DNA of 64,000 nucleotides from DATMER01 sp040349255 (GTDB lineage Bacteria; Acidobacteriota; Thermoanaerobaculia; Multivoradales; UBA5704): positions 8,797-72,796 of the forward strand of contig JBEQUE010000080.1 in assembly GCA_040349255.1 (NCBI GenBank), read 5' to 3'. The notes below the pieces were generated by a model. The model was given only the letters and a program-made list of their open reading frames with translations, was not told the DNA's origin and made no database searches. This document shows, one piece after another, positions 7,346 to 14,933 of the stretch. Positions within the stretch are counted from its first letter, which is position 1. Each line of letters starts with the position of its first letter. The position numbers and the translations under genes are program-made.

Positions 7346-8968
7346 ATGCGCCGGCCCCTGGTCCTCCTTCTGCCGCTGCTCCTGCTGGCCGCCTGCCGGA
7401 CGGCAGTGCCCTCGACGACCGCCTCGGGCCACGGCCGGGTGGTCGTGTTCAGCCTCGACGCCGCCGATTCGGTGACCCTCCACCGCCTGTATCAGGAGGG
7501 GAAGCTCGACGCCGGAGGCTTCGCCCGTTTCTTTCGTGACGGCCAGGTGGCCGACGGGCTGCAGCCGGTCAACCCCGCGATGACCGCCGTGAACCACATC
7601 GCGATCGCCACCGGCCATCCGCCCGACGAGACCGGGATCGTCGCCAACGACTTCCTGCCGCCCGGCGCTCCCCTGGGCAGGACGGTCAGCGGCTTTGCGG
7701 CGCCGATCGGGACGGAGACCCTGTGGGAGGCCGCCCGGCGCCAGGGGCTGCGGGTGGCGACCTTCGGCTGGCCCGGAGCCGACGGCTCGGGCGAGCGGCG
7801 GCGCGCCGACTGGGGCCTGATCTATACGGGCGATCCGACCGTGCCGGCGCGCGTCGTCGATCTGGCCTGGAGCCCCGGCCTGCCGAAGGCCGGCGAGTGG
7901 GGTGCCGTTCCGTGTGGCGAGGGCATCTGTCGCGTGAAGACCCTGGAGATCGCTCCCGACGGCTCCACCGCCCGCGTCTTCTTCAACGGCACGTTCGCGC
8001 TTCACGCCTATCCGGAGGCCTTCGAGGCCGAGCTTCACCGCCAGGGTCTGGTCTGGCCCGGCCCGCCGGAGGGCGACCTCCTGCTGAAGTCCTGGTGGGG
8101 CGGGGGCGCCGGCATCGACCTGGAGACCTGGATGGAGCAGACCGAGCGCTTCCAGACCTTCTTCGCGGAGGCCCTGCTCTCCATGGCGCGGTTCGGCGAG
8201 TGGGACCTCCTCATGGGCTACACGCCGGTCCTCGACGACGCGGGACACCAGCTCCTGCTGACCGACCCGCGCCAGCCGGGCTACTGGCCCGAGCGGCGCG
8301 ACGAGCTCGATCGCGCCCGGACCCGCATCTGGCAGGCGGTCGACCGGGACCTCGCGCGCCTCCTCGCCGCCTTCGACCTGCGGACCACCACCTTCCTGGT
8401 GGTGAGCGACCACGGCATGGCGCCGACGCACACCGTCCTCGATCCCGACCTGCTGTTCCGGAATTGGGGGTTCCAGACACTGGACGGAGAGGGCCGGCCG
8501 GACGCCTCCAGCCGGGCCGCCGCGGTGGGGCAGGGCGGGCTCTGCCACGTCTACGTCCGTGCCGATCTGCCGGACCGGGACCGGGTCCTGGACGACCTCC
8601 GCTCCCGCTTCCTGGCGTGGAAGGTCGGAGACGAGTCTCCGATCGCACGGGTCCTGACCCGGGCCGAATCCGCGGAGATCGGCCTCGACCATCCGAACAG
8701 CGGCGACCTGATCCTCCTCGCCGCTCCGGGATATCACTTTCGCTCCCTCGACGATCCGGCCGGCGCCGGGCCGGCCTCTCCTTCCTTCCGGGACTACGGC
8801 AAGCACGGCTACCTGGCCACGGACCGCGCCATGCAAGCCGTCTACCTGGCGGTCGGCCGCGGGGTGAAACCGGGCCGCCGCGGCACCGTCCGCAATCTGG
8901 ACCTGGCCGCCGAGATCGCGGCCTGGCTCGGGATCGAGCCTCCGCGCCGCCGGCCTACAGCACCCTGA
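7346..8968 (+). CDS. Alkaline-phosphatase-superfamily phosphodiesterase, lipoprotein
   Basis: 540 residues; ATG four bases after the dut stop. The N-terminus is a lipoprotein signal (LLLLLAAC). The mature part carries the metal sites of the type I phosphodiesterase/nucleotide pyrophosphatase family: VVVFSLDAAD (first Asp), PAMTAVNHIAIATGHPPDETGI (nucleophile Thr in the MTAVN context, then the conserved Asn-His and TGxxPxxxGI), a Tyr-Thr-Pro-x4-Asp-x3-His metal motif (GYTPVLDDAGHQ) and VVSDHGMAPTH. It likely hydrolyses phosphomono- or diesters outside the inner membrane. The substrate cannot be told from sequence. It ends 14 bases inside the convergent GNAT gene. Confidence 0.85.
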   Translation: MRRPLVLLLPLLLLAACRTAVPSTTASGHGRVVVFSLDAADSVTLHRLYQEGKLDAGGFARFFRDGQVADGLQPVNPAMTAVNHIAIATGHPPDETGIVANDFLPPGAPLGRTVSGFAAPIGTETLWEAARRQGLRVATFGWPGADGSGERRRADWGLIYTGDPTVPARVVDLAWSPGLPKAGEWGAVPCGEGICRVKTLEIAPDGSTARVFFNGTFALHAYPEAFEAELHRQGLVWPGPPEGDLLLKSWWGGGAGIDLETWMEQTERFQTFFAEALLSMARFGEWDLLMGYTPVLDDAGHQLLLTDPRQPGYWPERRDELDRARTRIWQAVDRDLARLLAAFDLRTTTFLVVSDHGMAPTHTVLDPDLLFRNWGFQTLDGEGRPDASSRAAAVGQGGLCHVYVRADLPDRDRVLDDLRSRFLAWKVGDESPIARVLTRAESAEIGLDHPNSGDLILLAAPGYHFRSLDDPAGAGPASPSFRDYGKHGYLATDRAMQAVYLAVGRGVKPGRRGTVRNLDLAAEIAAWLGIEPPRRRPTAP

Positions 8969-9425
8969 GAAAAATGGCCTTGCCGTCGCCCGGCGCATAG
9001 AAGTCGGGCAGCTCGGCGGCCAGCTCGTAACGGCACGCGAAGTAGAAGCGCCGGGTCGGATCGTACTGAGCCCGGGTGGAGGTCTCGACGTAGACCCGGG
9101 TGCGGCCCTCGGAGGCCATCCAGTCCTCGGCGGCCCTGAGCAGCGCGGCCCCGATACCCCGTCCCTGCCAGGCCGGGTGGACCACGATCCAGTAGAGGTC
9201 GGCCGAGGCGGCGGTGCCCGGGATCGGGCCCCAGCAGGCGTAGCCGGCGACACCTTCATCTTCGGCGACCGCGAAGCGGTAGTGGCTCGCCCCGCCGTTG
9301 GCCAGCCCGTCGTCGATCAGCTCCAGCGCGACCTCGACCTCCTCGGCGCTGAAGAAGGCGGTCTCGCGGATGAGCATCTCCAGAGGCTCGCGGTCGGAGG
9401 CGGCCAGGCCGCGGCGGATCGTCAC
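8955..9425 (-). CDS. GNAT-family N-acetyltransferase of the aminomutase/ATP-grasp operon
   Basis: 156 residues. The start is the GTG at 9425, overlapping the preceding ligase stop by GTGA; a longer upstream reading is just the antisense of that gene. It has the GNAT core: a strand with FAVAEDEGVAGYACWG, a substrate strand ADLYWIVVHPAWQGRGIGAALL holding the acetyl-CoA loop Q-G-R-G-I-G, and the C-terminal strands RRFYFACRYE. It is last in a four-gene operon with a lysine 2,3-aminomutase. In methanogens and some bacteria an aminomutase plus GNAT pair makes N-epsilon-acetyl-beta-lysine, so acetylation of a beta-lysine product is a reasonable inference, but two ligases come in between here. Confidence 0.9.
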   Translation of the reverse strand: MTIRRGLAASDREPLEMLIRETAFFSAEEVEVALELIDDGLANGGASHYRFAVAEDEGVAGYACWGPIPGTAASADLYWIVVHPAWQGRGIGAALLRAAEDWMASEGRTRVYVETSTRAQYDPTRRFYFACRYELAAELPDFYAPGDGKAIFLRVL

Positions 9426-10420
9426 AGGGCCGCCTCCAGGATCCGCCTCACCACGTCCGCGTGCGACAGGCCCGCCCGGCCCGCCGCCGCCATGAAACCG
9501 GCGTCGGCCGACAGGCAGGGGTTCGCGTTGACCTCCAGGACGTTCGGCGCGCCGTGCTCGTCCAGTCGGAAATCGATCCGCGCGTACCCGGACAACCCGC
9601 ACAGGTGCCAGGAGGCGGCCGCGATCTCACGCACCCGCCCGAGCAGCTCCGCATCCTCCGGCCCTTCCGGGAAATGCCGGACGGTATGGATGCAGGCGAA
9701 CGAGTCCTCGATCCACTTCGCTTCGTAGCCGATCACGCGCGACATCCCTTCGGGGAAGCCTTCGAAAAGGATCTCGGCCACGGGCAGGACCTGAACCCCG
9801 GAACCGTCGGCGAGGAGCGAGACGTTCAGCTCGCGGCCGGGCAGATAGCGTTCGACCAGCACCGGCTGCTTCGGGAAGCGCCGGGCGAGAGCGGCGCCGC
9901 GTTCGAGAGCGGCCTCGCGGGTGTGGCAGACCGGATCGCCTTCGAGCCCGATCGAGGCGTCCTCGAACGCGGGCTTGAGAATCCACGGCGGCGGTATCTG
10001 GTTGAAGAGCCGATCGAGGACGCACGGGCGGTCGAGATCCAGCCGGCCGCCCGGAGCCACGCTCACCCCTTCCGAAGCGAGCAGCGCGCGGGTCGCCAGC
10101 TTGTCGGTGGTCAGCGCGAGCGCCGCCGGAGTCGAGCCCGTGAACGGCAGACCCGCCAGCTCCAGCACCGCGGCGCAGTCCGTGTGCAGCCAGGGACGGC
10201 CCGGAGGCGATTCGATCAGGTTGAAGACCAGGGTCTTCTCCCGATCGATCCCAAGGAAGACCTCCAGCGCCCGGCCCGGATCGGCCGCCAGACGGCGGGC
10301 CGGAAGGCCGAGCGCGGCGAGCGCCTCCTCGACCATCCCGACCTGCGCCAGGACGTCCGAGGTGGACGGGTCGTCCTCCTCGCCGACCGGGTTGTGGGCC
10401 ACGACGACCGAACGGGTCAC
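9422..10420 (-). CDS. ATP-grasp ligase, D-Ala-D-Ala ligase-like (second of pair)
   Basis: 332 residues; GTG at 10420 overlaps the upstream ligase stop by GTGA. The ATP-grasp fold is visible: an N-terminal Rossmann-like part with the GLPFTGSTPAALALTTDK segment shared with D-Ala-D-Ala ligases, then WILKPAFEDASIGLEG (ATP-binding Lys and the glycine-rich loop), VLVERYLPGRELNVSLL, and the magnesium motif NVLEVNANPCLSADAGF (Glu and Asn). It should join a carboxylate to an amine through an acyl phosphate. It differs clearly from its neighbour, so the two probably use different substrates in series. True cell-wall Ddl is unlikely because of the operon context. Confidence 0.88.
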   Translation of the reverse strand: MTRSVVVAHNPVGEEDDPSTSDVLAQVGMVEEALAALGLPARRLAADPGRALEVFLGIDREKTLVFNLIESPPGRPWLHTDCAAVLELAGLPFTGSTPAALALTTDKLATRALLASEGVSVAPGGRLDLDRPCVLDRLFNQIPPPWILKPAFEDASIGLEGDPVCHTREAALERGAALARRFPKQPVLVERYLPGRELNVSLLADGSGVQVLPVAEILFEGFPEGMSRVIGYEAKWIEDSFACIHTVRHFPEGPEDAELLGRVREIAAASWHLCGLSGYARIDFRLDEHGAPNVLEVNANPCLSADAGFMAAAGRAGLSHADVVRRILEAAL

Positions 10421-11403
10421 AGCTCCCACCGGCGCGCGGCGGCCTCCACGATCGACCCGACCAGATCCCGGTACGACAGCCCGGCCATGCGCGAAAGGAT
10501 CGGCAGGTCCGAGGTCACCGGGTTCATGCCGGGCAGAGGGTTCACCTCCAGGAAGCAGGGCTCGCCGCTCCCGTCGCAGCGCAGGTCGACCCGCGCCGCG
10601 TCCCGGCAGGACAGGGCCCGGTACGCGCCGAGCGCAACCTCCCTCGCGCGGCGGGCCATGGGCTCGCCGTCGAGGAGACGGTAAATCGTGCGCTCCGTGA
10701 ACTCGGCCTTGTTGAGCGCGGTATAGGCCGGGTCCATGCCCTCCTTGAACACCACCTCCATGATGCCGATCACCCGCGTGTCGTCGCCGTTGCCGACGAT
10801 CCCGACCGTCATCTCCCGTCCGGGCAGGTAGCTCTCGACCAGCACCGGCTGCCGGAACAGCCGGATCAGCTCGCCGCAGGCCTCGCGCAGCTCGCCGCGG
10901 TCGGAGACCCGCGAGCGCTCCGTGACGCCCTTCGAGCTCCCTTCGGCGGCGGGCTTCACGAACAGCGGCGGCTCCAGGTCGACCCCGTCGGCCTGGTCCG
11001 GGCTTTCGATCACCGCGAACGGAGGCGTGGGCAGGCCGCTGTCGCGCACCACGCGCTTGGCCAGCGGCTTGTCCAGCGTCACGGCGCAGGTGAGGGGATC
11101 GGAGAACGTGTACGGCTGATCGAACATCTCGCAGAGGGCGGGCACCTGCGCCTCGCGCGAGCGCCCGCGGACCCCCTCGGCGAAGTTGAACACCAGGTCC
11201 CAGCGCTCGCCCGCGGCGAGACGCCGGGCGAGCTCCGTGCCGCGGCCGACCCGGTCGACGGAATGGCCGAGGCTTTCGAGAGCCCCGGCGATCCCGGCGA
11301 TCGTGGCCTCCTCGTCGAACTCCATGACGTCGTGGGGCGCGAACCCCGCGGCCAGGTAGTCCGATTTGAGGTCGTAGCAGAGCCCGATCCGAAGCCCCTT
11401 CAT
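10417..11403 (-). CDS. ATP-grasp ligase, D-Ala-D-Ala ligase-like (first of pair)
   Basis: 328 residues; ATG at 11403 overlaps the aminomutase stop (ATGA). Features: NFAEGVRGRSREAQVPALCE, the YTFSDPLTCAVTLDKPLAKR segment characteristic of Ddl-type enzymes, PLFVKPAAEGSSKGV (ATP Lys and the omega-type glycine loop), VLVESYLPGREMTVGIV and CFLEVNPLPGMNP (metal-binding Glu and Asn). It catalyses ATP-dependent amide bond formation. It is translationally coupled on both sides, so the four proteins are likely made in fixed ratio. Candidate substrate: lysine or beta-lysine from the neighbouring mutase plus another amino acid (inference). Confidence 0.88.
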   Translation of the reverse strand: MKGLRIGLCYDLKSDYLAAGFAPHDVMEFDEEATIAGIAGALESLGHSVDRVGRGTELARRLAAGERWDLVFNFAEGVRGRSREAQVPALCEMFDQPYTFSDPLTCAVTLDKPLAKRVVRDSGLPTPPFAVIESPDQADGVDLEPPLFVKPAAEGSSKGVTERSRVSDRGELREACGELIRLFRQPVLVESYLPGREMTVGIVGNGDDTRVIGIMEVVFKEGMDPAYTALNKAEFTERTIYRLLDGEPMARRAREVALGAYRALSCRDAARVDLRCDGSGEPCFLEVNPLPGMNPVTSDLPILSRMAGLSYRDLVGSIVEAAARRWEL

Positions 11404-12563
11404 CGGCGGCTTTCAACCGGATCGGGGTACGTGTACGTCCGTCCCGCCCAGTTGCGGAGCGTCACCGTGCCGGCCGAGTAGTCGAGCAGCGTAGGGCTCT
11501 GGAGCGGCACCTTGCCGCCGCCGCCCGGCGCGTCGACCACATAGGTGGGAACGGCGTAGCCCGTGGTGTGGCCGCGGAGCTGATCCATCAGCTCCAGGCC
11601 CTTCTCGATCGTGGTGCGGAGATGGCTGGTGCCGACCACCGGATCGGCCTGATAGAGATAGTAGGGGCGGACGCGCAGCTTGAGCAGCCCGTGGAACAGG
11701 TCGCGCAGCTCCTCGACCGAGTCGTTGACGCCGCGCAGCAGCACGGTCTGGCTGCCGAGCGGGATGCCGCCGTCGGCGAGCCGGTCGCAGGCCTCGGCCA
11801 CCTCGGGCGTCAGCTCGCGCTCGTGGCAGAAGTGCACGGAGAGCCAGGCCCTGTGCTTGCGGAGCACCGCGACCAGCTCGGGAGTGATGCGCTGCGGCAC
11901 GAAGCCGGGGATGCGGGTGCCGAGGCGCACGAACTCGATGTGCGGGATCGCGCGCAGCTTGCCCAGGAGCTGATCGAGCGAGTTGTCGGACATGAGCAGC
12001 GGATCGCCGCCCGAGATCAGCACGTCGCGCACCTCGGAGTGCTCGCGGAGGTAGGTGAGCGCGGCGTCGACGCGGCGGCCGAGCGGCTCGAGCTCGCCCT
12101 GGCTGACCAGCCGGCTGCGGGTGCAGTAGCGGCAATAGGCGGCGCAGGTGTCGAGCACCAGGAAGAGGACGCGGTCGGGATATCGGTGCACGAGCCCTTC
12201 GACCACCGTGTCGTGGTCCTCGCCGCAGGGGTCGGCCATGTCGTCCGGAGCCACGAGGAGCTCGGAATCGCGCGGCACGACCTGCAGGCGGAGCGGGCAG
12301 CTCGGATCCTCGGGATCGATCAGCGCGGCGAAGTGGGGCGTCACGGCGACGGAGAACTTCTCGCTCGCCAGGATCAGACCGCGACGCTCTTCATCCGTGA
12401 GCCGGATCAGCTTCTCGAATTGATCGAGCCGGGTGAGCCGGTGGCGCATCTGCCAGCGCCAGTCGTTCCAGTTGGAAGGCTCGTAGCTCTGGCCGAACAG
12501 AGAGCAGATCTCGTCGCGGCGCTGAGCTTCGGTTTCGATCGAGGCGACAGCCTCTCGCTTCAT
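11400..12563 (-). CDS. kamA: Lysine 2,3-aminomutase family radical SAM enzyme
   Basis: 387 residues; ATG at 12563 with GGAGG about 10 bases before it (a start at 12629 lacks a site). The radical SAM cluster motif is CAAYCRYC (CxxxCxxC). Near the C-terminus are QADPVVGTSHLRTTIEKG and VPTYVVDAPGGGGK: the last Lys is the PLP-binding lysine and the two Asp residues match those that bind the substrate lysine side chain in clostridial LAM. This favours a true L-lysine to L-beta-lysine mutase over the shorter EF-P enzyme EpmB. First gene of the operon with two ATP-grasp ligases and a GNAT. Preceded by an apparently long leader. Confidence 0.92.
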   Translation of the reverse strand: MKREAVASIETEAQRRDEICSLFGQSYEPSNWNDWRWQMRHRLTRLDQFEKLIRLTDEERRGLILASEKFSVAVTPHFAALIDPEDPSCPLRLQVVPRDSELLVAPDDMADPCGEDHDTVVEGLVHRYPDRVLFLVLDTCAAYCRYCTRSRLVSQGELEPLGRRVDAALTYLREHSEVRDVLISGGDPLLMSDNSLDQLLGKLRAIPHIEFVRLGTRIPGFVPQRITPELVAVLRKHRAWLSVHFCHERELTPEVAEACDRLADGGIPLGSQTVLLRGVNDSVEELRDLFHGLLKLRVRPYYLYQADPVVGTSHLRTTIEKGLELMDQLRGHTTGYAVPTYVVDAPGGGGKVPLQSPTLLDYSAGTVTLRNWAGRTYTYPDPVESRR

Positions 12564-12895
12564 CTCGGGTTTCCTCCGTGGAAACGGTGTAAAACGGGGG
12601 TAAACGGGAATCTGGATGGAGCGACCCACGGGGGCGCCTCAAAGGCGACAACCCGCCCGGATCGATCACCCGGCAGGAAAGCCCCGTAGGGCTCGGGGAT
12701 CATGATCGTTACAGCGTTAGGCCGAAGTTCCAGCGCGGCTCACGAGGACCGTGCGCGCACGCCGGGGCCGGGGGTGGAGGGGTTGAGACGTGAGAAGGCG
12801 AAACGCTGCCCGACGACCAGCGCCGGACAGCCGCAGCAGCCGCGATGTCAGGGGTACTTGGAGGTTGGTCGGGAGCCGCGTTCACGTCGTCCACG
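12564..12895 (-). promoter_or_regulatory. Long predicted 5' leader of the kamA operon
   Basis: If the promoter at 12902-12929 is used, about 330 untranslated bases precede the kamA start. On the minus strand they contain several hairpins, for example CGCCT-TTG-AGGCG (plus-strand 12633-12648 region) and AGCCC-TAC-GGGGCT followed by TTT, a weak terminator-like shape. No convincing gene and no consensus of the lysine riboswitch was seen. It may be a regulated leader or simply a long untranslated region. The rest of the gap up to 12997 holds only the two divergent promoters. Confidence 0.4.
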
Positions 12896-12901
12896 ACATT
12901 T

Positions 12902-12929
12902 ACGATAGCGGACTTGGCCCCCATGTCAA
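12902..12929 (-). promoter_or_regulatory. Sigma-70 type promoter for the kamA operon
   Basis: On the minus strand a perfect TTGACA -35 box (plus-strand TGTCAA 12924-12929) is followed after 16 bases by TATCGT (plus-strand ACGATA 12902-12907). The start of transcription would be near 12895. This is the best -35 match noticed in the window, which otherwise shows mostly -10 boxes. Confidence 0.6.
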
Positions 12930-12983
12930 GAGGAAATTTTCCTGCGGCTCCGGATCCCCGGGTCCGAGCCCGCTTCGAGCCGA

Positions 12984-12989
12984 TACAAT
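12984..12989 (+). promoter_or_regulatory. -10 box TACAAT before the HIT gene
   Basis: TACAAT ends eight bases before the ATG at 12998, so transcription should begin within about two bases of the start codon: a leaderless transcript. No Shine-Dalgarno sequence is present, in agreement. Confidence 0.55.
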
Positions 12990-12997
12990 AGCCGGCC

Positions 12998-13423
12998 ATG
13001 AGCGACCATCAGCCCACCATCTTCGACAAGATCCTCTCGGGAGAGATCCCGAGCCACAAGGTGTACGAGGACGAGCACGTCCTCGCCTTCCTGGACATCG
13101 GTCCGCTGTCGGACGGCCACACACTGGTGATTCCCAAGGAGCGCAAGGCGCAGCTCCACCAGCTTTCGGACGAATCGGCCGCGGCGGTCGGCCGCGTGCT
13201 GCCCCGGCTCTGCCGGGCGGTGATGCGGGCGACCGGCGCCACCGACTACAACATCCTTCAGAACAACGGCTCCGATGCTCACCAGGTTGTCATGCATGTT
13301 CACTTTCATATCATTCCCAAGTTCGGCCGCGAGGGTCTGGGGCTGATGTGGCCGGCGAAGGAGCTTTCGAGCGCCGCCGCCCGCGACCTGGTGGAGAAAA
13401 TGCGAAAGGCATTGGAGAGCTGA
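12998..13423 (+). CDS. HIT-family nucleotide hydrolase/transferase
   Basis: 141 residues. It starts with the usual HIT opening (IFDKILSGEIPSHKVYEDEHVLAFLDI, interrupted here only by normal variation) and has the histidine triad HVHFHII near residue 100, preceded by NGSDAHQVVM. HIT proteins of this length hydrolyse nucleoside phosphoramidates or dinucleotides such as Ap4A/AMP-lysine. No Shine-Dalgarno site is seen, matching the leaderless promoter. It overlaps the following MDR gene by one base (TGATG). Confidence 0.93.
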   Translation: MSDHQPTIFDKILSGEIPSHKVYEDEHVLAFLDIGPLSDGHTLVIPKERKAQLHQLSDESAAAVGRVLPRLCRAVMRATGATDYNILQNNGSDAHQVVMHVHFHIIPKFGREGLGLMWPAKELSSAAARDLVEKMRKALES

Positions 13424-14427
13424 TGAGAGCGGTCGAGATCCGCGGCTCCTTCGGGCTCGACAACCTGATCCTCTCGGAGCGTCCCGATCCCAGGCCGGGA
13501 CCGGGCCAGGTTCTCCTCCGGATGCGCGCCGCCTCTCTGAACTATCGCGACCTGCTGACGGTCCTCGGCCAGTACAACCCGAAGCAGAAGCTGCCGCTGA
13601 TCCCGTGCTCGGACGGCGTCGGCGAGGTGGTGGAGATCGGAGAGGGAGTCTCTCGCGTTGCGGCCGGCGACCGCGTCTGTCCGATCTTCTCGCAGCGCTG
13701 GATCGCCGGCGAGCCGACGCGCGAGAAAGCGCGCGCGACGCTCGGCGGTCCGCTGGACGGGACGCTCGCCGAGCGCATGGTGATCGATCAGGAATCGCTG
13801 GTGAAGGTTCCGGATCACCTGACCGACGAGGAGGCCGCGAGCCTGCCGTGCGCCGCCGTGACCGCGTGGAACGCGCTGATCGAAGCCGGAACGAAAGCCG
13901 GCGACACGGTGCTGGTTCAGGGCACGGGCGGCGTCTCGCTCTTCGCGCTGCAGCTCGCAAGGAGCATGGGAGCGCGGGTGATCGCCACGTCGAGCCGGGA
14001 TGAAAAGCTCGAACGCGCCCGCGGGCTGGGCGCGTCGGACGGCGTGAACTATCGCGAAACGCCGGAGTGGGGAAGCCGGGTGCGGGAGATCGCCGGGGAC
14101 GGCGTCGATCTGGTGATCGAAGTGGGCGGCGCCGGCACGCTGGAGCAGTCGCTGCGAGCCGTGCGCTTCGGCGGAACGATCACGTTGATCGGAAACCTGG
14201 CCGGCCTCGACGCGCACCTGAAGCTCAGCCTGGTCTTCATGCAGAGGATCCGGCTGCTCGGGATCTTCGTCGGCCACCGGGAGAGCTTCGAGGCGATGAA
14301 CCGGGCGATCGATCATCATCGGATGCGCCCGGTCATCGATCAGGTTTTCCCGCTGGAGTCCGCCCGCGCCGCGTTCGATCGCATGGCCGCGGGCGGCCAT
14401 TTCGGGAAGATCTGCGTGCGGATCTGA
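13423..14427 (+). CDS. MDR-superfamily NAD(P)H-dependent oxidoreductase (zinc-independent)
   Basis: 334 residues; ATG at 13423 inside TGATG, so coupled to the HIT gene. It has the GroES-like N-terminal domain (SLNYRDLLTVLGQY, then LIPCSDGVGEVVEIG) and a Rossmann domain with VLVQGTGGVSLFALQLA. The catalytic zinc ligands are absent: the usual Cys is replaced by the Asn-Tyr-Arg-Asp pattern of quinone-oxidoreductase-like members. Substrate is unknown; reduction of quinones or enoyl compounds is typical for the group. Confidence 0.9.
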   Translation: MRAVEIRGSFGLDNLILSERPDPRPGPGQVLLRMRAASLNYRDLLTVLGQYNPKQKLPLIPCSDGVGEVVEIGEGVSRVAAGDRVCPIFSQRWIAGEPTREKARATLGGPLDGTLAERMVIDQESLVKVPDHLTDEEAASLPCAAVTAWNALIEAGTKAGDTVLVQGTGGVSLFALQLARSMGARVIATSSRDEKLERARGLGASDGVNYRETPEWGSRVREIAGDGVDLVIEVGGAGTLEQSLRAVRFGGTITLIGNLAGLDAHLKLSLVFMQRIRLLGIFVGHRESFEAMNRAIDHHRMRPVIDQVFPLESARAAFDRMAAGGHFGKICVRI

Positions 14428-14428
14428 T

Positions 14429-14842
14429 CTACTGCTTTTCGACCTGCGAGCGCAGGCGCTCCTCCTGCTCCCGCAGCTCGGGCGTGAGCTCGGCGCCGAA
14501 GTCCTCGGTCTCGAACACGGGACGGATCTCGACCTCGGTCTCCTGAAACGGGCTGCGCTTGAGCCATTCGACGGCCTCGTCGATCGAGGCCACCTTCCAC
14601 ATCCAGAAGCCGGCGACGAGCTCCTTGGTCTCCGCGAACGGGCCGTCGATCACGGTCTTCTGGCCGCCGGCGAAGCGCACGCGCTTGCCTTTCGAGCTCG
14701 GGTGGAGACCCTCGCCCGCCAGCATCACGCCGGCCTTCACCAGCTCCTCGTTGAACTTGCCCATGTCGGTCAGCAGCTCCGTGCTCGGCATCACACCCGC
14801 TTCGGAATTCTCGTCAGCCTTGACCAGCACCATGACTCTCAT
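14429..14842 (-). CDS. YCII-related (DGPF-type) domain protein
   Basis: 137 residues; ATG at 14842 with GAGGAG eight bases upstream. The sequence MRVMVLVKADENSEAG, then GKFNEELVKAGVMLAGEGL and the diagnostic DGPFAETKELVAGFWMW are typical of the YCII/DGPF family of small ferredoxin-like dimers, often found next to ECF sigma factors. A conserved role is not established. It is the last gene of a minus-strand run with the Asp-box protein and the VOC protein; a VOC gene with a YCII-like gene is a common pairing. Confidence 0.88.
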   Translation of the reverse strand: MRVMVLVKADENSEAGVMPSTELLTDMGKFNEELVKAGVMLAGEGLHPSSKGKRVRFAGGQKTVIDGPFAETKELVAGFWMWKVASIDEAVEWLKRSPFQETEVEIRPVFETEDFGAELTPELREQEERLRSQVEKQ

Positions 14843-14933
14843 TGTCGTCTCCTCTCGGTTTTCAGGTTGGGAGGCAGGGTTTCGATCCCCGCCTCTGCTA
14901 GTTGGTCGAACGAGAAACCCGGAAATCGACAGG

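Noticed and set aside
9422..10420. Cell-wall D-alanine-D-alanine ligase (ddl)
   Set aside because: It is coupled to an aminomutase, a second ligase and a GNAT, and is far from any cell-wall cluster.
12564..12895. Lysine riboswitch before kamA
   Set aside because: I could not find the conserved core of that riboswitch; only generic hairpins are visible.
12709..12999. Small minus-strand gene of 96 codons between kamA and the HIT gene
   Set aside because: It is Pro/Arg/Ala-rich, has no ribosome site, and its start overlaps the promoter region.
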